Assembly: GCA_015055605.1 (NCBI GenBank)
Contig: SVHV01000001.1
Span: 1-64,000, forward strand
From: Clostridiales bacterium
GTDB lineage: Bacteria > Bacillota > Clostridia > Christensenellales > UBA1242
DNA length: 64,000 bases
Direction of reading: 5' to 3'
Both the position numbers and the translations under genes were made by a program. The notes under the pieces are model-generated. The model was not told the origin of the DNA. It worked only from the letters and a program-made list of their open reading frames with translations, and did no database searches. Below are positions 51,157 to 61,629 of the stretch, one piece after another (position 1 is the first letter of the stretch; each line of letters opens with the position of its first letter).

Positions 51157-52007
51157 TGAATATATTTGAACAGTTAGCATATTTCTTTCATTATGATTTT
51201 GTAATATATGCTTTGATTGTAGGAGTGCTTATTTCTCTATGTTGTGCAATCTTGGGTGTTACATTGGTTCTAAAGAAATATTCAATGATAGGTGATGGGC
51301 TATCTCATATCGCATTTGGCTCAATGACTATTGCTATGGTACTTGCTATTGCAGATGTTTACCTAATGTTGCCTGTTACGGTAGTAGTTGCGATACTACT
51401 CATTAGACTTACTAATAGTGGTAAAGTAAAAAATGATAGTGCTATAGCAATGTTATCTGTAGGAGCATTAGGTTTAGGATACTTGATAGTTAGTTTGTTT
51501 TCTTCTAGTGCAAATATATCTGGTGATATATGTAGTACATTATTTGGCTCAACATCAATTTTGACACTAAGCACACTTGATGTTTGGACTTGTCTAGCAC
51601 TGACTGTATTTGTATTGGGATTCTTTATCCTATTTCATAATAAGATTTTTGCAGTTACTTTTGACGAAACTTTTGCAAAAGCGACAGGAGTAAAGACTGC
51701 TGTGTATAATAATATTATCGCAATAATCATAGGTATTACTATTGTACTAGCGATGAAACTAGTGGGTTCACTCCTAATATCAGCGCTTATTGTTTTTCCA
51801 GCAGTTAGTGCGATTAGGTTGTTTAAAAGTTATAAATTGGTTATAATATTTGCAAGTATTATAGGTGTTGTAAACTCAGTCTTGGGTATATTACTATCAA
51901 TGTTATGGGGCTCTCCAGTAGGTGCAACAATCGTTGCTATTGATGTGGTTGTATACTTTGTATGCTGGTTTGTTGAGATTATTATTAGAGAAACTAAGAG
52001 GGTGTAG
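51156..52007 (+). CDS. znuB: Zinc ABC transporter permease
   Basis: A 283-residue ABC-3-family permease with about eight membrane helices. Recognised by I-G-D-G-L-S-H-I-A-F-G near residue 48, typical of metal ABC permeases, and G-S-L-L-I-S-A-L-I-V-F-P-A near 200, the coupling helix part. It overlaps znuC by one base (TAATG). Confidence 0.95.
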   Translation: MNIFEQLAYFFHYDFVIYALIVGVLISLCCAILGVTLVLKKYSMIGDGLSHIAFGSMTIAMVLAIADVYLMLPVTVVVAILLIRLTNSGKVKNDSAIAMLSVGALGLGYLIVSLFSSSANISGDICSTLFGSTSILTLSTLDVWTCLALTVFVLGFFILFHNKIFAVTFDETFAKATGVKTAVYNNIIAIIIGITIVLAMKLVGSLLISALIVFPAVSAIRLFKSYKLVIIFASIIGVVNSVLGILLSMLWGSPVGATIVAIDVVVYFVCWFVEIIIRETKRV

Positions 52008-52010
52008 GGT

Positions 52011-52412
52011 ATGAAGATTAGAAAAGTAGTTGGATTAATCGTTTTAGTTTTTATGATGATGTTTAGCGCTGCATGTAGTAGCTCTCTACAGGTAGACTAT
52101 GATCTAACTAAGTTAGACGGGGTAACTATGACTGTTGGTGAGGCACTAAATACAGAAACTTATCAGTCTAAATATAAAAACAAAGTCTTTAAAGTAAGAG
52201 GTAAACACTTTACAAGTGGTGAAGATTATCATTATCTAACAGTAAAAGACGGTGTTTGTTGTGACTTTGATATAGAGATTAGGTTAGCAGATGATAGTAT
52301 ATCTTATCCAGATACTAACAAGAATGTTATTGTTATAGCTACATATACTTATGTTCCTCAAACATCTACATCAAGCAGTACATTCTATTTGTCTGTGGCA
52401 GAATTTAAATAA
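52011..52412 (+). CDS. Small lipoprotein at the end of the zinc operon
   Basis: A 133-residue lipoprotein. The signal peptide ends in F-S-A-A-C with the lipidated Cys near 22. The mature part has V-K-D-G-V-C-C-D-F-D-I and resembles a small beta-barrel of the OB type (I-K-V-R-G and Y-L-T-V-K strands). It starts three bases after znuB and so is in the same Zur-controlled transcript. A role in metal capture or protection is inferred; no known domain is claimed. Confidence 0.65.
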   Translation: MKIRKVVGLIVLVFMMMFSAACSSSLQVDYDLTKLDGVTMTVGEALNTETYQSKYKNKVFKVRGKHFTSGEDYHYLTVKDGVCCDFDIEIRLADDSISYPDTNKNVIVIATYTYVPQTSTSSSTFYLSVAEFK

Positions 52413-52434
52413 AAGACAAAATTTAGGAGATACA

Positions 52435-53127
52435 ATGGAAAACTTAAGTGTTTTATACGAAGATAATCATATAATTGTTGTAGTTAAACCTCAGAATATT
52501 CCTACACAAGAGGACGAGAGTAAAGATAAAGACCTACTCACAATGGTAAAGGACTATATTAAAGAAAAAGAAAATAAACCAGGTAATGTGTATGTTGGCC
52601 TTGTGCATAGATTAGATAGGCCTACTGGTGGTGTAATGGTTTTTGCTAAGACTAGTAAAGCAGCGGCAAGACTAACAGAGGCTATGCAAAATGATGGTTT
52701 CTTGAAGAGGTATCTTGCTGTAGTTAATGGCAAACCTAGAGAGGAAAGGGCTAAACTAGTGAATTTCTTAAAAAAGAATGCTAGAACTAATACAGTTCAG
52801 GTTGTGCCAGAGCTCACAACTGGAGCAAAGAGGGCAGAACTAGATTACATAGTGCTAGATGCAAAAGAAAAAGTATCTCTAGTAGAGGTTAAATTATATA
52901 CAGGTAGGAGTCATCAGATTAGAGTACAGATGAAAAATATCGGTTGTCCTGTGTATGGTGATGTTAGATATGGTGGTGATATTCTTGCTAAAGGTCACAA
53001 TCTAGCATTGTGGGCATTTGAAGTAAAATTAGTTCACCCAACAACTAAAGAAAATATGACATTTAGAGCATATCCTCCAGAGGATATTGTGCCATGGAAA
53101 GTGTTTAATTTAGATAAAGTTAAATAA
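52435..53127 (+). CDS. RluA-family pseudouridine synthase
   Basis: A 230-residue enzyme that converts uridine to pseudouridine in rRNA or tRNA. The catalytic Asp is in H-R-L-D-R-P-T-G-G near residue 61; V-K-L-Y-T-G-R-S-H-Q-I-R-V-Q is the other signature. It lacks an S4 domain, unlike the RluD-like paralogue at 56.9 kb. ATG 52435 follows AGGAGAT and matches the family start, so the longer upstream in-frame stretch inside the lipoprotein gene is rejected. Confidence 0.9.
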   Translation: MENLSVLYEDNHIIVVVKPQNIPTQEDESKDKDLLTMVKDYIKEKENKPGNVYVGLVHRLDRPTGGVMVFAKTSKAAARLTEAMQNDGFLKRYLAVVNGKPREERAKLVNFLKKNARTNTVQVVPELTTGAKRAELDYIVLDAKEKVSLVEVKLYTGRSHQIRVQMKNIGCPVYGDVRYGGDILAKGHNLALWAFEVKLVHPTTKENMTFRAYPPEDIVPWKVFNLDKVK

Positions 53128-53134
53128 GAAATGA

Positions 53135-53174
53135 AAAAAGACCTATAAGTGAGGAAGTTCTTATAGGTCTTTTT
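53135..53174. terminator. Bidirectional terminator between the pseudouridine synthase gene and groEL
   Basis: A 15-bp stem AAAAAGACCTATAAG / CTTATAGGTCTTTTT with T run on both readings. Confidence 0.93.
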
Positions 53175-53231
53175 TTTGTCAGTGAAAAGGAAACACTGAC
53201 TATATGGTTATTTACGGAAATATTTTATATT

Positions 53232-54875
<1,644 letters not shown>

Positions 54876-55157
54876 TTATTTTTCTAGAATGGCTAGAATA
54901 TCTTTTTCTTTAATTATGGTATAGTCGACACCGTCAATTTTAAATTCGCTTCCTGCGTATTTATTGAATATAACTTTATCGCCGATTTTAACTGAAAAGT
55001 TTACGGCTTTTCCGTCTACATCTCCTACTCCTAAAGCAACAACTTCACATATCTCTGGTGCTTTAGTAATCTCTGGTAAAATAATATTACCTATTTTTTC
55101 TGGTTTGTCAGGTAGTGCTTTTACAACCACTCTGTCAAATAATGGTTTTAATTTCAT
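54876..55157 (-). CDS. groS: Co-chaperonin GroES
   Basis: A 93-residue lid of the GroEL chamber. Family signs: L-K-P-L-F-D-R-V-V-V-K, K-P-E-K-I-G-N-I-I-L-P mobile-loop region, V-A-L-G-V-G and the F-N-K-Y-A-G-S-E-F close. Ribosome site AAGGAG is seven bases before the ATG. First gene of the groESL operon. Confidence 0.96.
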   Translation of the reverse strand: MKLKPLFDRVVVKALPDKPEKIGNIILPEITKAPEICEVVALGVGDVDGKAVNFSVKIGDKVIFNKYAGSEFKIDGVDYTIIKEKDILAILEK

Positions 55158-55209
55158 ATTGGTACTCCTTTTGGTTATTATAAAGTTTACTATTGTTGTT
55201 TGCTTTTCT

Positions 55210-55227
55210 GAAAACCTATCGGTTTTC
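55210..55227. promoter_or_regulatory. Inverted repeat in the groESL 5' UTR
   Basis: Arms GAAAACC and GGTTTTC around TATC, about 25 bases after the predicted start. Possible operator or mRNA hairpin taking the place of CIRCE. Confidence 0.4.
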
Positions 55228-55259
55228 GTATTTTGTCTAAAAACATAATCTTTTGTACT

Positions 55260-55288
55260 TATATACTGAAATGTTTGATTTAAGACAA
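55260..55288 (-). promoter_or_regulatory. Promoter of groESL
   Basis: On the minus strand: TTGTCT (55288-55283), 17 bp, TATATA (55265-55260). There is no CIRCE element (TTAGCACTC type) or CtsR repeat in the region, unlike most Bacillota groESL operons. Confidence 0.6.
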
Positions 55289-55293
55289 AAAAG

Positions 55294-55323
55294 AAATTGC
55301 CTTATAGTTTTATAAGACAATTT
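55294..55323 (-). terminator. Minus-strand hairpin before the groESL promoter
   Basis: Arms AAATTGTCTTATA and TATAAGGCAATTT pair over 13 positions with one G-U when read on the minus strand, followed by CTTTTTT. On the plus strand the same site has a C-A mismatch. It would stop a leftward transcript entering the groESL promoter; no leftward gene precedes it. Confidence 0.5.
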
Positions 55324-55405
55324 TGATAAATATATTAAACTGGAAAAGTGTCAGAAACTTTACATTTAGATATTAACACAAAAGGAGTATGCAAAAGCAA
55401 ATATT

Positions 55406-56218
55406 ATGTCACAAAATTTTTATTATGAAGATGTAAAAGTTATCAAAAAGCCCTTAAAGAAGAGGCTGAAATCATATTTAATTTTTTTTGTAATTTTATT
55501 TATTTTGGGTGGAGTTATTCTTTCTGCCATGTTGATTAGTAGGAGTGTAGTGGTGAGTAATATTTCTTCGTTATTTGTTTATGGAGGAGATACGATAAAA
55601 GCAGAAACAAGGTCGATGTATGCAGTATATCTCGGTTTGTATGCCGATTATGAGGAGGCAAATAGGGTTGCTATTGGTAGTATGGTACAAGGTGCAGGGG
55701 GATATGTGTGGAAAGATAATGCTGGATATTATGTGTTAGGTAGTATATATGATAATATTGATTCGGCAGAATTGGTTGTTGGTAACTTGTCTAGTAGTAG
55801 CTATGAAGTTGGTCTTCTTGAGGTGGGGCTTAGTAAACTTCAACTAACCTTTGATGGGATAGAAGGCAAAGCAGTTTCTGAAATTGGTGATGCTATGGGA
55901 TACTTTAAGAAGTGTTATGAGAAACTCTATTCGTTTTCTATTTCTTTTGACAAGGGTGAAATGAATAATTTGGCTATTAGTTCTTTTGTTTCTGATATGA
56001 GGGGAGAGGTGAAAACATATATTAGTAAATTACAGGGACTACTTGCTATGCCTAATGCTAAAATTCAAGAAATACAAAAAGCCCTTATTAAATTAGATGA
56101 ACTGTTAGACCAAACTATTATAAAGGCTATTGATAATAGTAGTACGGCATCTAGTCTGAAGTATGCTATATGTAGTGCTATTCGAATTGAATATGAAATG
56201 CGACAAAATTTAGTTTAA
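55406..56218 (+). CDS. SPOR-domain membrane protein
   Basis: A 270-residue protein with one N-terminal membrane helix (about 25-50) after a basic region K-K-P-L-K-K-R-L-K. Residues 70-140 resemble a SPOR domain (Y-A-V-Y-L-G-L-Y-A-D-Y-E-E-A then G-A-G-G-Y-V-W-K and Y-Y-V-L-G-S-I-Y), which binds denuded peptidoglycan at division or spore septa. The C-terminal part is helical. The AAAGGAG site lies 18 bases before ATG 55406, longer than normal; a short out-of-frame ORF from ATG 55389 overlaps the start. Confidence 0.72.
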   Translation: MSQNFYYEDVKVIKKPLKKRLKSYLIFFVILFILGGVILSAMLISRSVVVSNISSLFVYGGDTIKAETRSMYAVYLGLYADYEEANRVAIGSMVQGAGGYVWKDNAGYYVLGSIYDNIDSAELVVGNLSSSSYEVGLLEVGLSKLQLTFDGIEGKAVSEIGDAMGYFKKCYEKLYSFSISFDKGEMNNLAISSFVSDMRGEVKTYISKLQGLLAMPNAKIQEIQKALIKLDELLDQTIIKAIDNSSTASSLKYAICSAIRIEYEMRQNLV

Positions 56219-56266
56219 ATTGCTATATATTTAACTTTATGATAAGTAAAATGTAAACCAAATTAT

Positions 56267-56295
56267 TTGTAAAAAAGCCACTATTGATATATAAT
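56267..56295 (+). promoter_or_regulatory. Promoter of lspA, predicted leaderless
   Basis: TTGTAA (56267-56272), 17 bp, TATAAT (56290-56295), then six bases (CTAAAT) to ATG 56302. No ribosome site. Confidence 0.82.
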
Positions 56296-56301
56296 CTAAA
56301 T

Positions 56302-56925
56302 ATGAGAAAAAAGAAGAGTTATATAATCTTTGTGAGTGTAATAGTATTGGGCATTATATTAGACCTTGTGAGCAAGGTTCTCTTTGCTAATTACTTTGAG
56401 TCGGGTGGTAAAGATATTACTGTAATATCTGACTTTTTTTACTTTACTTATGTGAAAAATACGGGTGCAGCGTTTGGTATTTTTGGAGATAGTACATTGG
56501 CGCTTACTATAGTGTCAGTTGTATTTGTAGTTGTATTTATATTGTACGATATCTTTTATCACAGTGATAATCTATGGTATGTTTTGGGAATATCAATGCT
56601 GATTAGTGGTGCGATAGGTAACTTTATCGATAGGGTGTTCTTAGGTTATGTTAGAGACTTTATCAGTATAGAATTATTTTCATTTATATTTAATATTGCA
56701 GATGTTCTCATTACTTTTGGCGTGATATGTTTCGCTGTATATTTGCTCTTTGTTAGTTTTAAAGAAGACAAAAAGAAATCTGAGTCTGTGGTTGATTCTA
56801 CAGACAAGGTATCTGTTAGTATAGAGGTCCCTCAAGAACCTGTGACAGAAGAGGTTGATGAGAAAAAAGAAGAGGATAGAAGTAAAAAAGAAGAGCCTGA
56901 CTCTAAAGAAGAGGTGGTAGATTAG
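56302..56925 (+). CDS. lspA: Lipoprotein signal peptidase (signal peptidase II)
   Basis: Cleaves lipoprotein signal peptides before the lipidated Cys; four membrane helices. Catalytic Asp residues are in F-I-D-R-V (helix 3 end) and F-N-I-A-D-V-L near 130; N-T-G-A-A-F-G is the family mark. At 207 residues it is about 45 longer than most. The extra C-terminal part (about 162-207) is highly charged (Lys/Glu/Asp) and likely cytoplasmic. Substrates in this window include the lipoproteins at 3.4 and 52.0 kb. rluD follows two bases after the stop. Confidence 0.94.
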   Translation: MRKKKSYIIFVSVIVLGIILDLVSKVLFANYFESGGKDITVISDFFYFTYVKNTGAAFGIFGDSTLALTIVSVVFVVVFILYDIFYHSDNLWYVLGISMLISGAIGNFIDRVFLGYVRDFISIELFSFIFNIADVLITFGVICFAVYLLFVSFKEDKKKSESVVDSTDKVSVSIEVPQEPVTEEVDEKKEEDRSKKEEPDSKEEVVD

Positions 56926-56927
56926 TT

Positions 56928-57839
56928 ATGGAATGGAATATAGAAGAAGCTCATAAACTAAAAAGGCTCGATATGTTTCTTTTGGAAAAGTTTCCAGATA
57001 AGACTAGGTCGCATATTAAGAAATGGATAGAAGAGGGTGTGGCGCTAGTTGGAGGAAAGACTGTTAAAGCTGGTTATTCTCTCAAGGTGGGAGATGTTGT
57101 GTATCTGGGAGAGGTAGTAGAGCAGGTTGCATCGGCAGAGCCTCAAGATATACCTATCGACATTGTCTATGAAGATGACGATATGGCGATTGTAAATAAA
57201 GAGCAGGGAATGGTTGTGCATCCTGCAATAAAGAATTATGATAATACTCTAGTCAATGCTCTGATGTTTAAGCTCAAAAATTTAAGTTCGATTAATGGGG
57301 TTATTAGACCAGGAATAGTACATAGATTAGATAAAGATACCAGTGGACTGCTGGTAATTGCAAAAAATGATGATGCTCATGTGAAGTTGAGTGAGCAGAT
57401 TGCTAAAAAAGATTGCCGTAGGATATACTGGGCACTAGTTGATGGCGTGGTAAAATCAGATGGCGAAGTGAAAACTAATATAGGTAGAGACCCTCGTAAT
57501 AGATTAAAGATGGCTGTTGTAGAAGATGGCAAAGGTAAGACGGCACATACACTATATCGTGTATTAGAGGTGTTTGATAAATACACCCTTGTAGAGTTTG
57601 AACTCAAGACTGGAAGGACTCATCAGATAAGGGTTCATTCTACACACTTGCATCATCCTATTGTGGGAGATAAATTATATAATAACAATCCTTGTAAATT
57701 TAAATTGCAAGGTCAGCTCTTACATGCAAAAAGGTTGATTTTAACTCACCCAAAGACTGGTGATATTATGGAATTTGATAGTGATTTGCCAGATTATTTT
57801 ATGAATGTACTAAATGCACTAAGAAATAATGTAAAGTAG
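56928..57839 (+). CDS. rluD: RluD-like pseudouridine synthase
   Basis: A 303-residue synthase for 23S rRNA. Residues 10-70 are an S4 RNA-binding domain (L-D-M-F-L-L-E-K-F-P-D-K-T-R-S-H-I-K-K-W); the catalytic Asp is in H-R-L-D-K-D-T-S-G-L-L near 137; L-K-T-G-R-T-H-Q-I-R-V-H is the second signature. lspA-rluD is a common pair in Bacillota. Confidence 0.93.
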   Translation: MEWNIEEAHKLKRLDMFLLEKFPDKTRSHIKKWIEEGVALVGGKTVKAGYSLKVGDVVYLGEVVEQVASAEPQDIPIDIVYEDDDMAIVNKEQGMVVHPAIKNYDNTLVNALMFKLKNLSSINGVIRPGIVHRLDKDTSGLLVIAKNDDAHVKLSEQIAKKDCRRIYWALVDGVVKSDGEVKTNIGRDPRNRLKMAVVEDGKGKTAHTLYRVLEVFDKYTLVEFELKTGRTHQIRVHSTHLHHPIVGDKLYNNNPCKFKLQGQLLHAKRLILTHPKTGDIMEFDSDLPDYFMNVLNALRNNVK

Positions 57840-57846
57840 AGATATT

Positions 57847-58200
57847 ATGAAAGAATTTATAAGGAAGTTTTTTAAAAACAAATTTAATATTGCTCTTGTG
57901 GTGTTAGAGTCTATTGCTCTATTATGTTTGCTGGTTGGGTATTTGGGCGTGTTTGCTTGTTTGGTTTTGTTTTTTGTTTTTCAGGGTGTTACATGTATTG
58001 TATGGGGAGTTAAAATTATAAAAACTAATAGCGACATTACATTTACACAACAGTATTATGACGAATTGCCATACTCTGTAGAACAGAAAAAGTCAATGTT
58101 AAGAAGTGATGAAAAAAATATGAAAAGCAATAAAGTGACAGGTTGGACTATAATAGGATTGGGCATAGTCTTGATATTTATGAGTATGTCGTTTATTTAG
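57847..58200 (+). CDS. Small membrane protein
   Basis: A 117-residue protein with two hydrophobic stretches at about 15-55 and one at 98-116, and a polar middle with D-E-L-P-Y-S-V-E-Q-K-K-S-M-L-R-S-D. No family recognised. It follows rluD by seven bases and likely shares its transcript. Confidence 0.6.
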   Translation: MKEFIRKFFKNKFNIALVVLESIALLCLLVGYLGVFACLVLFFVFQGVTCIVWGVKIIKTNSDITFTQQYYDELPYSVEQKKSMLRSDEKNMKSNKVTGWTIIGLGIVLIFMSMSFI

Positions 58201-58254
58201 TTTAAAATAGCAGTTTTTAAGGGGTTATTATCTTGCCAAATTTCTTTTTTGTAG

Positions 58255-58283
58255 TTGCAAAAGAGGTAAGGTTGTGATATACT
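58255..58283 (+). promoter_or_regulatory. Promoter of tig
   Basis: TTGCAA (58255-58260), 17 bp, extended -10 TGA-TATACT (58275-58283). Confidence 0.85.
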
Positions 58284-58325
58284 AAGTAAGTTAGCGTATA
58301 TAATTTTTTTAAGGAGAAAATTTTA

Positions 58326-59603
58326 ATGAAAAAAGAATTAAAAAGACTAGAGAACAAAAATATGCAATTAACTATTGAGTTAGATAAAGCAGAATGGGAG
58401 GCTCTAGTTGACGAGTCATATAATAAAAACAAAGGTAAATATAAAGTAGAAGGTTTCAGAGCTGGTAAAGCTCCTAGAAAAATGATTGAGAAAGTTTATG
58501 GTACAGAGATTTTCTACGAAGATGCTATTACAGAGGGATTCAATAGACATTATGTTGAGATTCTTGATAGTGATAAATCTTTTGAGCCAATTGATGGTCC
58601 AGAAATCACAATCCCAAAACTTGATGATACTGGTATTACAATTGTTGCTGAGATACCTGTAAAGCCTGAGGTAAAATTAGGTGCATACAAGGGCTTAAAA
58701 ATTACAACTGAGGCTAGAGAAATTACTGATGCTGATGTTGAGGAAGAATTAAAGAGAGTTCAGGCTCAAAATGCTAGACTAGTAGAAGTAGAGAAGGCTG
58801 TTGAGAATGGCGATATTGCTAATATTGACTTCAAGGGTAGTGTAGATGGTAAATATTTTGAAGGTGGCGAGGCTCAAGGTTTCGACCTTAATATCGGTAG
58901 CCATAGTTTCATTGATACTTTTGAGGACCAACTTGTTGGCTTAAAGGCTGGAGATGAGAAAGATGTATTAGTTACTTTCCCTGCTGAGTATCAAGCTCAA
59001 GAGCTTGCTGGTAAAAAAGCAAAGTTTGAGGTTAAAGTTAATGCAGTTAAACAAAAAGAGTTACCAGAAATCAATGATGAGTTAGCTAGTAATGTTAGTG
59101 AGTTTGAGACACTTGCTGAGTACAAGGCTCATATCAAAGAGCATTTAGCAGAGCATGCTGCAGAAGATGCAAAAGTTCAAACAGAGAATAAGATTTTAGA
59201 TAAAATCGTTGAGACTACAGAAGTTGAAGTTCCAGAGATTATGGTTACTAGAGAGTTAGATGCTATAATGCAAGATATGGAATATAGACTAATGTATCAA
59301 GGTGCAAACTTAGAGATGTATGCACAATACTTAAATACTACTGTAGAGAAACTAAGAGAAGAGAGAAAAGCTGATGCTCTTAAATCTGTTAAGATTAGAC
59401 TTGCTCTTCAAGAGATTATGAAAGCAGAGAAATTTGATGTTTCTGATAAAGAAGTAGATGAATATGTAGAAAAATTTGCTCAAAGAATGGGAAAAACTGT
59501 AGAAGAGTATAAAAAAGTTCTAAATGATGAAAGATTAAATCATATCAAAAATGAAATCTTAATGAAGAATCTACTTACTTTCTTAGTAGATAATAACAAA
59601 TAA
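58326..59603 (+). CDS. tig: Trigger factor
   Basis: A ribosome-bound chaperone and peptidyl-prolyl isomerase. The N-terminal ribosome-binding motif [11 protein letters not shown] is near residue 40, the FKBP-like PPIase domain (about 155-240) has F-K-G-S-V-D-G and [11 protein letters not shown], and the helical C-terminal arms complete the 425 residues. AAGGAG precedes ATG. The tig-clpP-clpX-engB order is standard for Bacillota. Confidence 0.96.
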   Translation: MKKELKRLENKNMQLTIELDKAEWEALVDESYNKNKGKYKVEGFRAGKAPRKMIEKVYGTEIFYEDAITEGFNRHYVEILDSDKSFEPIDGPEITIPKLDDTGITIVAEIPVKPEVKLGAYKGLKITTEAREITDADVEEELKRVQAQNARLVEVEKAVENGDIANIDFKGSVDGKYFEGGEAQGFDLNIGSHSFIDTFEDQLVGLKAGDEKDVLVTFPAEYQAQELAGKKAKFEVKVNAVKQKELPEINDELASNVSEFETLAEYKAHIKEHLAEHAAEDAKVQTENKILDKIVETTEVEVPEIMVTRELDAIMQDMEYRLMYQGANLEMYAQYLNTTVEKLREERKADALKSVKIRLALQEIMKAEKFDVSDKEVDEYVEKFAQRMGKTVEEYKKVLNDERLNHIKNEILMKNLLTFLVDNNK

Positions 59604-59620
59604 TAAATTTCGGAGTGAAT

Positions 59621-60202
59621 ATGTTAGTTCCTTATGTTGTAGACCAAACTAGTAGTGGTGAGAGAAGTTATGACATATATAGCAGACTTCTTGAGGATAG
59701 AATAGTATTTATTTCTGGAGAGATTGATGATGCTACAGCTAATACAGTAGTGGCTCAATTAATCTATCTAGAGGCAAAGAATCCAGATAAAGATATATCA
59801 ATATACATTAATAGCCCTGGTGGTAGTGTAACTGCTGGTATGGCTATTTATGATACAATGCAGTATGTTAAGTGTGATGTATCTACAATATGTATAGGAC
59901 TTGCAGCATCAATGGGTGCTTTCCTACTTGCTGCAGGTACTAAGGGTAAAAGATTTTGTTTACCAAATAGTGAGGTGATGATTCATCAGCCTCTAGGTGG
60001 TGCACAAGGTCAAGCTAGTGATATAGAGATAACTGCTAATCATATTATTGCAACTAAGAAAAAGATGATTAAGATGCTTAGCAAAAATACTGGTCAGTCT
60101 ATCGCAAAAGTTGAAAAAGATGTAGATAGAGACTATTTTATGACTGCCGACGAAGCAGTTGCTTATGGTCTAGTAGATAAGGTTATTACTAGAAAAAAAT
60201 AA
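59621..60202 (+). CDS. clpP: ATP-dependent Clp protease proteolytic subunit
   Basis: A 193-residue serine protease forming the ClpP tetradecamer. Catalytic Ser is in G-L-A-A-S-M-G near 97, His in M-I-H-Q-P-L-G-G near 122, Asp in R-D-Y-F-M near 171. The start is ATG 59621 five bases after CGGAG; a GTG at 59615 overlaps that site. ClpXP degrades ssrA-tagged proteins. Confidence 0.96.
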   Translation: MLVPYVVDQTSSGERSYDIYSRLLEDRIVFISGEIDDATANTVVAQLIYLEAKNPDKDISIYINSPGGSVTAGMAIYDTMQYVKCDVSTICIGLAASMGAFLLAAGTKGKRFCLPNSEVMIHQPLGGAQGQASDIEITANHIIATKKKMIKMLSKNTGQSIAKVEKDVDRDYFMTADEAVAYGLVDKVITRKK

Positions 60203-60211
60203 GTAATGCTT

Positions 60212-60255
60212 ATGTACTATGCAAATAATTATATAAAGGCATAGTACATTTTTTT
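60212..60255 (+). terminator. Terminator between clpP and clpX
   Basis: An 11-bp perfect stem ATGTACTATGC / GCATAGTACAT is followed by seven T, about 16 bases before the clpX ATG. It should cut read-through from clpP into clpX. Confidence 0.88.
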
Positions 60256-60270
60256 AATATTAGGAGATAT

Positions 60271-61608
60271 ATGGATAAGGATATAGACAAGATTGTAATG
60301 GAGTGTTCATTCTGTGGTAGAAATCAATTAGAAACCAAAAATCTAATTACTAGCCCAGATGGTGCATCTTTTATCTGTGAAGATTGTGTGGCTATTTGTA
60401 GTGATATGCTAGCTAAGACTCGTAGAACAAAAAATGAGGACAAGATAAAATTACCTACACCTAGTGAACTTAAGAAAATGCTAGATGAGTATATTGTTGG
60501 TCAAGATGAGGCTAAGAGAGTTCTTAGTGTTGCTGTGTATAATCACTATAAGAGAATTAATTACAATATAGATATTCAAAAATCAAAGAAAGATACTGTT
60601 GAGGCTCTAGATTTAGATAAGAGTAATGTGTTGTTAATAGGTCCTACAGGTAGTGGTAAAACCATGTTGGCTAGGATTCTTGCTAAAATACTAAAGGTTC
60701 CTTTTGCAACTGCTGATGCTACCACTCTTACAGAGGCTGGATATGTAGGTGAGGATGTAGAGAATATTCTACTAAAACTAATTCAAAGTGCTGATTATGA
60801 TATCAAGAAAGCAGAGCAAGGTATTATCTATATTGACGAAATAGATAAAATTACTAGAAAATCAGAGAACCCTAGTATTACTAGAGATGTTAGTGGTGAG
60901 GGTGTACAACAGGCGTTACTAAAAATTATAGAAAATACTGTTGCTAATGTTCCTCCTCAGGGAGGTAGAAAACATCCACAACAAGAACTCTTGCAGATAA
61001 ATACAAAGAATATATTATTTATTTGTGGTGGTGCTTTTGTTGGGTTGGATAAGATTATAGAAAAAAGAAGCACAAAGACTTCTTTTGGTTTCTCTGCAGA
61101 AGAGAGAAAGGAAGAGAAAAAGAATAGTGAGATTATTAAAGAAATTCAACCTCAAGACTTAATTAAATTTGGTCTAATTCCTGAGTTTGTTGGTAGATTA
61201 CCTATCGTTGTTGGTTTAGATGAGCTCAATGAGGGTGCTTTAGTTAAAATTATGACTGAGCCTAAAAATGCACTTGTTAAACAATATAAGACAATGTTTA
61301 AGATAGATGGTGTAGAACTAGATATTGAGCCAGACGCTATTAAAGCAGTTGCTAAGAAGGCAATGAAGTTAAAGACTGGTGCGAGGGGACTTAGGACTAT
61401 TATGGAGGATATAATGCTAGATATTATGTTTATTACTCCAGATGATAAGTCTATTAGTAAGGTTATAGTTAATGCTGATACGGTTAAAACTAAGCAACCA
61501 GTTGTAGAGAGAAAGAAAGAGGAAGAAAAGGCAGAAGAAGATAAGTCTGAGAAAAAGGTTGATAATAAAACTGAAGAAAAGGCAGGCACAACAGAAAAGA
61601 CTGCTTAA
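60271..61608 (+). CDS. clpX: ATP-dependent Clp protease ATPase subunit ClpX
   Basis: The AAA+ unfoldase of ClpXP. The N-terminal zinc domain has C-S-F-C-G and C-E-D-C near 11-40; Walker A is G-P-T-G-S-G-K-T near 125, Walker [10 protein letters not shown] near 189; the ClpP-binding loop is F-G (I-G-F-G type: S-F-G-F-S). The C-terminus has an extra Lys/Glu-rich tail of about 40 residues. Preceded by TAGGAG. Confidence 0.96.
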   Translation: MDKDIDKIVMECSFCGRNQLETKNLITSPDGASFICEDCVAICSDMLAKTRRTKNEDKIKLPTPSELKKMLDEYIVGQDEAKRVLSVAVYNHYKRINYNIDIQKSKKDTVEALDLDKSNVLLIGPTGSGKTMLARILAKILKVPFATADATTLTEAGYVGEDVENILLKLIQSADYDIKKAEQGIIYIDEIDKITRKSENPSITRDVSGEGVQQALLKIIENTVANVPPQGGRKHPQQELLQINTKNILFICGGAFVGLDKIIEKRSTKTSFGFSAEERKEEKKNSEIIKEIQPQDLIKFGLIPEFVGRLPIVVGLDELNEGALVKIMTEPKNALVKQYKTMFKIDGVELDIEPDAIKAVAKKAMKLKTGARGLRTIMEDIMLDIMFITPDDKSISKVIVNADTVKTKQPVVERKKEEEKAEEDKSEKKVDNKTEEKAGTTEKTA

Positions 61609-61629
61609 ATACTTATAAGAAGGTGAAAT

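Noticed and set aside
55158-55300. CIRCE or CtsR operator for groESL
   Set aside because: Searched by eye for TTAGCACTC/GAGTGCTAA and GGTCAAA repeats; neither is present.
61152-61589. Leftward frame opposite clpX
   Set aside because: Shadow of the AAA+ coding sequence; Ser-rich and without features.
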